Assembly (NCBI RefSeq): GCF_003627055.1
Contig: NZ_CP032624.1
Span: forward strand, 186,001 to 250,000
Source of the DNA: Gryllotalpicola protaetiae
Lineage (GTDB): Bacteria > Actinomycetota > Actinomycetes > Actinomycetales > Microbacteriaceae
DNA length: 64,000 bases
Direction: 5' to 3'
The notes beneath the pieces were generated by a model that did not search any database, was not told the DNA's origin, and saw nothing but the letters and a program-made list of their open reading frames with translations. The position numbers were made by a program, and so were the translations under genes. This document shows, in pieces, positions 61,958-64,000 of this stretch; the first letter of the stretch is position 1, and each line of letters opens with the position of its first letter.

Positions 61958-63102
61958 GCGATCACCTCGGTCTCCTGCAGCGAGTTCACGTCGGCGGCGA
62001 CCACCGATGACTCACGCACGATGAGCTCCGGTTCGAGCTGCACGTGGTGCACGGGCCGCGCCGCGCCCTCCTCCAGGCGGGCGATCAGCGTCTCGACGGC
62101 GACCCGCCCGACCCAGCTCTTCGGCGGCCGCACTGCCGAGATCGGCGGCGAGCCGAGGTGCGCCACCTCGTCGTCGTACGCGACCACCGACAGATCGTCG
62201 GGCACGCGCACGCCCCGGTCGATGCAGTGCTGCACGAAGCGCAGCGCCTGCCGGTCGGCGTGGATCAGCATCGCCGTCGTTCCGGTCGCCCTGCAGCGTT
62301 CGAGCACGTCGTCCATGAACGCCTCGGCGTCGGGCCCCTCGCAGCGGTTCGCATCGTCGCAGACGGTGTCGTCGACGTGCTGCCGCATGCTCTGCAGGGT
62401 CTCCGTCCAGCCGCGCTGCACCGGCGGCGCGGTGGGGCTCGTCGATGAGGCGAGCAGGCCGATGCGGTCGTGGCCGGTCGAGCGCAGATGTCGCACGGCG
62501 ACCTCCGCACCGCGCGCGTGGTCGGTCGTGACCGATTCGAGCCGGCTCGTGACGACCCCGCGCCCCGGCCGCCGCTCGACGAGCACAACCGGAACGGGAA
62601 GCGTGTCGAGCCAGCGCAGCAGCTCGCGCCCCTCCGTGCCAGCGGTCTCGGGGGCCGCGATGACGCCGTGGACCCCCGGGGTGTCCACGAGCGCCTGGAT
62701 CTGCTTGCGATTGTCGGCCGCGTCATAGCGCGAGCCGCGCAGCACGATGCGCGCACGCGACTGTGCGGCGGCGACGCGCGCGCCGTTGACGACGTGCGGG
62801 TAGTAGTAGTCGAGCGACGGCACGACGACGCCGATCGTGTACCGGGCGAGGCCGTTCTCGGCCGCACCACGCGTGCGCACGCTGTGATCCAGTGGGCTGC
62901 GCAGCGTCGCGCCGCCGTGCACGCGCGTGACGAGTCCCTGCCTGGCCAGGTCATTGATGTCCCGCCGCACGGTCATCTCGCTCACCTCGAGCAGCCGGGC
63001 GAGCTCGGTGACGAGCACCGAGCCGTTCAGCCGCAGCTCCTCGAGCAGCCGCTCCTTCCGTTGCACCGAGAATCGGGCGGCCAGCGGCCTCTCTTCGCTC
63101 AT
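61954..63102 (-). CDS. Hybrid regulator: DeoR-type helix-turn-helix with LacI-type sugar-binding sensor
   Basis: A 382-residue regulator. The N-terminus is not a LacI HTH but a DeoR one: RKERLLEELRLNGSVLVTEL, LLEVSEMTVRRDINDLARQG and LVTRVHGGATL (about 14-70). From about residue 90 it is a LacI/RbsB-like sensor: YTIGVVVPSLDYYYPHVVNG, HDRIGLLASS, LSVVAYDDEVAHLGSPPISA and a closing LIVRESSVV. The ATG at 63102 is chosen because GGAGGAGAG lies 5 nt upstream. It is co-transcribed with, and sandwiched between, the heparinase-like and DUF2264 genes by 4-nt overlaps. Its ligand is likely the locus's sugar or uronide. Confidence 0.92.
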   Translation of the reverse strand: MSEERPLAARFSVQRKERLLEELRLNGSVLVTELARLLEVSEMTVRRDINDLARQGLVTRVHGGATLRSPLDHSVRTRGAAENGLARYTIGVVVPSLDYYYPHVVNGARVAAAQSRARIVLRGSRYDAADNRKQIQALVDTPGVHGVIAAPETAGTEGRELLRWLDTLPVPVVLVERRPGRGVVTSRLESVTTDHARGAEVAVRHLRSTGHDRIGLLASSTSPTAPPVQRGWTETLQSMRQHVDDTVCDDANRCEGPDAEAFMDDVLERCRATGTTAMLIHADRQALRFVQHCIDRGVRVPDDLSVVAYDDEVAHLGSPPISAVRPPKSWVGRVAVETLIARLEEGAARPVHHVQLEPELIVRESSVVAADVNSLQETEVIA

Positions 63103-64000
63103 CGCTCTCCTCCGATGGTCACGGTCAGGTGCCCGGCCGGGTCGGGCAGGGTCAGGGTCAGGCGGGTGAGGCGCGCGCCCCATACCGCGCACAGCTCAGC
63201 GTCATCGAGTTCCCAGTCATCGAGCGCGACGGATGCCTCCTGCCGATCCCACTCGATGAGCACGCTCTCCCCGTCGGCGCTCAGGCGCAGCGCCGTCTCG
63301 GCGACGCGCTCGGGTGCGGCTCGCAGCAGGTAGTGCACACACGCCTCGCCCGCCTCGAGCCGCCACTCGTCGGCAACGGTGATGCGAGCGAACGCCCGAT
63401 CCAGCTGCGCCACGCGCCGCCACGACTCCCCCGGCGCCAGTGCGTAGGCGCCGGTCAGGTCGAGGGCGACCCCGGCCTCGTCGACCGCGAGCACCTCAGC
63501 ACGGAACGTCGCGCCGACGCCTTGCTCGAGCCCGCGCGGCGCCGGCGCAGAGTGCCACTCGCTGCGCATCGCCGGCAGCTCGTAGCGGCGCGGCCCGAAG
63601 GTCCGCGCCGTGTACGTCGTCTTGCCCGCGTCCACGACGAGTGGCACCCCGCCGCTCGCGACGATGACCGAGCCGAGGTCGAGATGGTTGTGGTTCTCGC
63701 CGTTGTGGCCGCCCTTCACCGCGAGCGCCAGGCCGGCCTCACCCGCGCGCTCGCGTGCCACGAGAACCTCGATCGACGGCAGCCAACTGCGTGCCACGAG
63801 CGGGGGCCCGGCCGGCTTGCCCGCTACCCACTCGGGGTCCGCGAGCGCGTGCAGCAGCCGCCCCAGGCCGCCGGCGACGGCGGCAACCGGCCCGGCGGTG
63901 GTTCTCTGGGCGAGGGCGTGCCGCGCGGCATCCGCATCGCCCACGCGCCGCGCCCACGCGAACGGGGCGTGCCAGGGCTCGCCGCCGCGCAGCCGGGCCG
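63099..64000 (-). CDS. Heparinase II/III-like polysaccharide lyase (5' end beyond window)
   Basis: About 300 C-terminal residues are visible; the frame stays open to the right edge (ARLRGGEPWHAPFAWARRVG), so the start lies outside. The heparinase II/III-like domain is seen as GGHNGENHNHLDLGSVIVAS followed by VPLVVDAGKTTYTARTFGPR. The tandem HNH histidines and the metal or substrate residues lie in the first segment, and a beta-sandwich C-terminal domain follows (VIEWDRQ-like LIEWDRQEASVALDDWEL). Members eliminate uronic-acid-containing chains or their oligosaccharides. The stop overlaps the regulator ATG by 4 nt. It leads the catabolic run. Confidence 0.85.
   Translation of the reverse strand, partial: ARLRGGEPWHAPFAWARRVGDADAARHALAQRTTAGPVAAVAGGLGRLLHALADPEWVAGKPAGPPLVARSWLPSIEVLVARERAGEAGLALAVKGGHNGENHNHLDLGSVIVASGGVPLVVDAGKTTYTARTFGPRRYELPAMRSEWHSAPAPRGLEQGVGATFRAEVLAVDEAGVALDLTGAYALAPGESWRRVAQLDRAFARITVADEWRLEAGEACVHYLLRAAPERVAETALRLSADGESVLIEWDRQEASVALDDWELDDAELCAVWGARLTRLTLTLPDPAGHLTVTIGGER

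Overview
This is about 64 kb of one chromosome from a high-GC (roughly 70%) Gram-positive actinobacterium. I infer the family Microbacteriaceae from four things: the base composition; a biosynthetic block carrying serA, leuB, ilvE, a fumarylacetoacetase-like gene and gltX; many start codons 6-7 nt behind a TANNNT box (leaderless type); and the heptamer GGATGCC/GGCATCC recurring throughout. No insertion sequence, phage, integrase, CRISPR array or rRNA is visible. The only RNA gene is tRNA-Gln(CTG).

Layout. 1-2.5 kb: the 5' end of a SigJ-type ECF sigma factor gene, with its partner NAD(P)-binding reductase and a probable autoregulated promoter, then small genes, a gene remnant and tRNA-Gln. 2.5-7.1 kb: a thioredoxin-reductase-like flavoprotein, gltX, and a divergent LysR regulator / class V aminotransferase pair. 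7.2-23.5 kb: amino-acid core genes (FAH-family gene, ilvE, leuB; serA-phzF; otsA-otsB-ilvD-ilvB-ilvN-ilvC in one tight run) interrupted by a quinone oxidoreductase, a methyltransferase and an orphan histidine kinase. 23.6-29.3 kb: a sugar isomerase-like protein, small proteins, a GH15 glucosidase/trehalase, CsbD and an acyl-CoA ligase. 29.3-33.1 kb: an AI-2E transporter, an SDR/XRE divergent pair and ohr-ohrR with a clear OhrR operator. 33.2-40.4 kb: a four-gene ABC system with two very large FtsX-like permeases and two ATPases. 40.5-42.4 kb: two oxidoreductases.

42.4-48.4 kb is an arabinoside utilisation locus: a sugar ABC importer without its own ATPase, a LacI regulator and a GH51 arabinofuranosidase. 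Matching LacI-type operators stand upstream of the binding-protein gene and of the hydrolase gene. 48.4-55.7 kb is a translationally coupled six-gene operon: a family-5 binding protein, two permeases, a fused double ATPase, a GNAT-like/C39-like cysteine peptidase and a type I phosphomannose isomerase. I rate this the best candidate for an undescribed system. 55.8-57.9 kb: a small membrane protein that appears to lack a canonical start codon, and a secreted phytase-esterase-like protein. 58-64 kb: a probable uronic-acid or glycan utilisation locus (SHS-type MFS transporter, ThuA-like protein, DUF2264 protein, a DeoR-HTH/LacI-sensor hybrid regulator and the start-less part of a heparinase II/III-like gene).

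Regulatory and repeat structure stands out. There are two families of imperfect palindromic intergenic repeats (7117-7201 with 59957-60043, and 10214-10262 with 11334-11381). A csbD leader combines a SigB/SigF-like promoter with a hairpin that would hide the ribosome binding site in read-through mRNA. All functional assignments come from reading motifs in the sequence; nothing was checked against a database.
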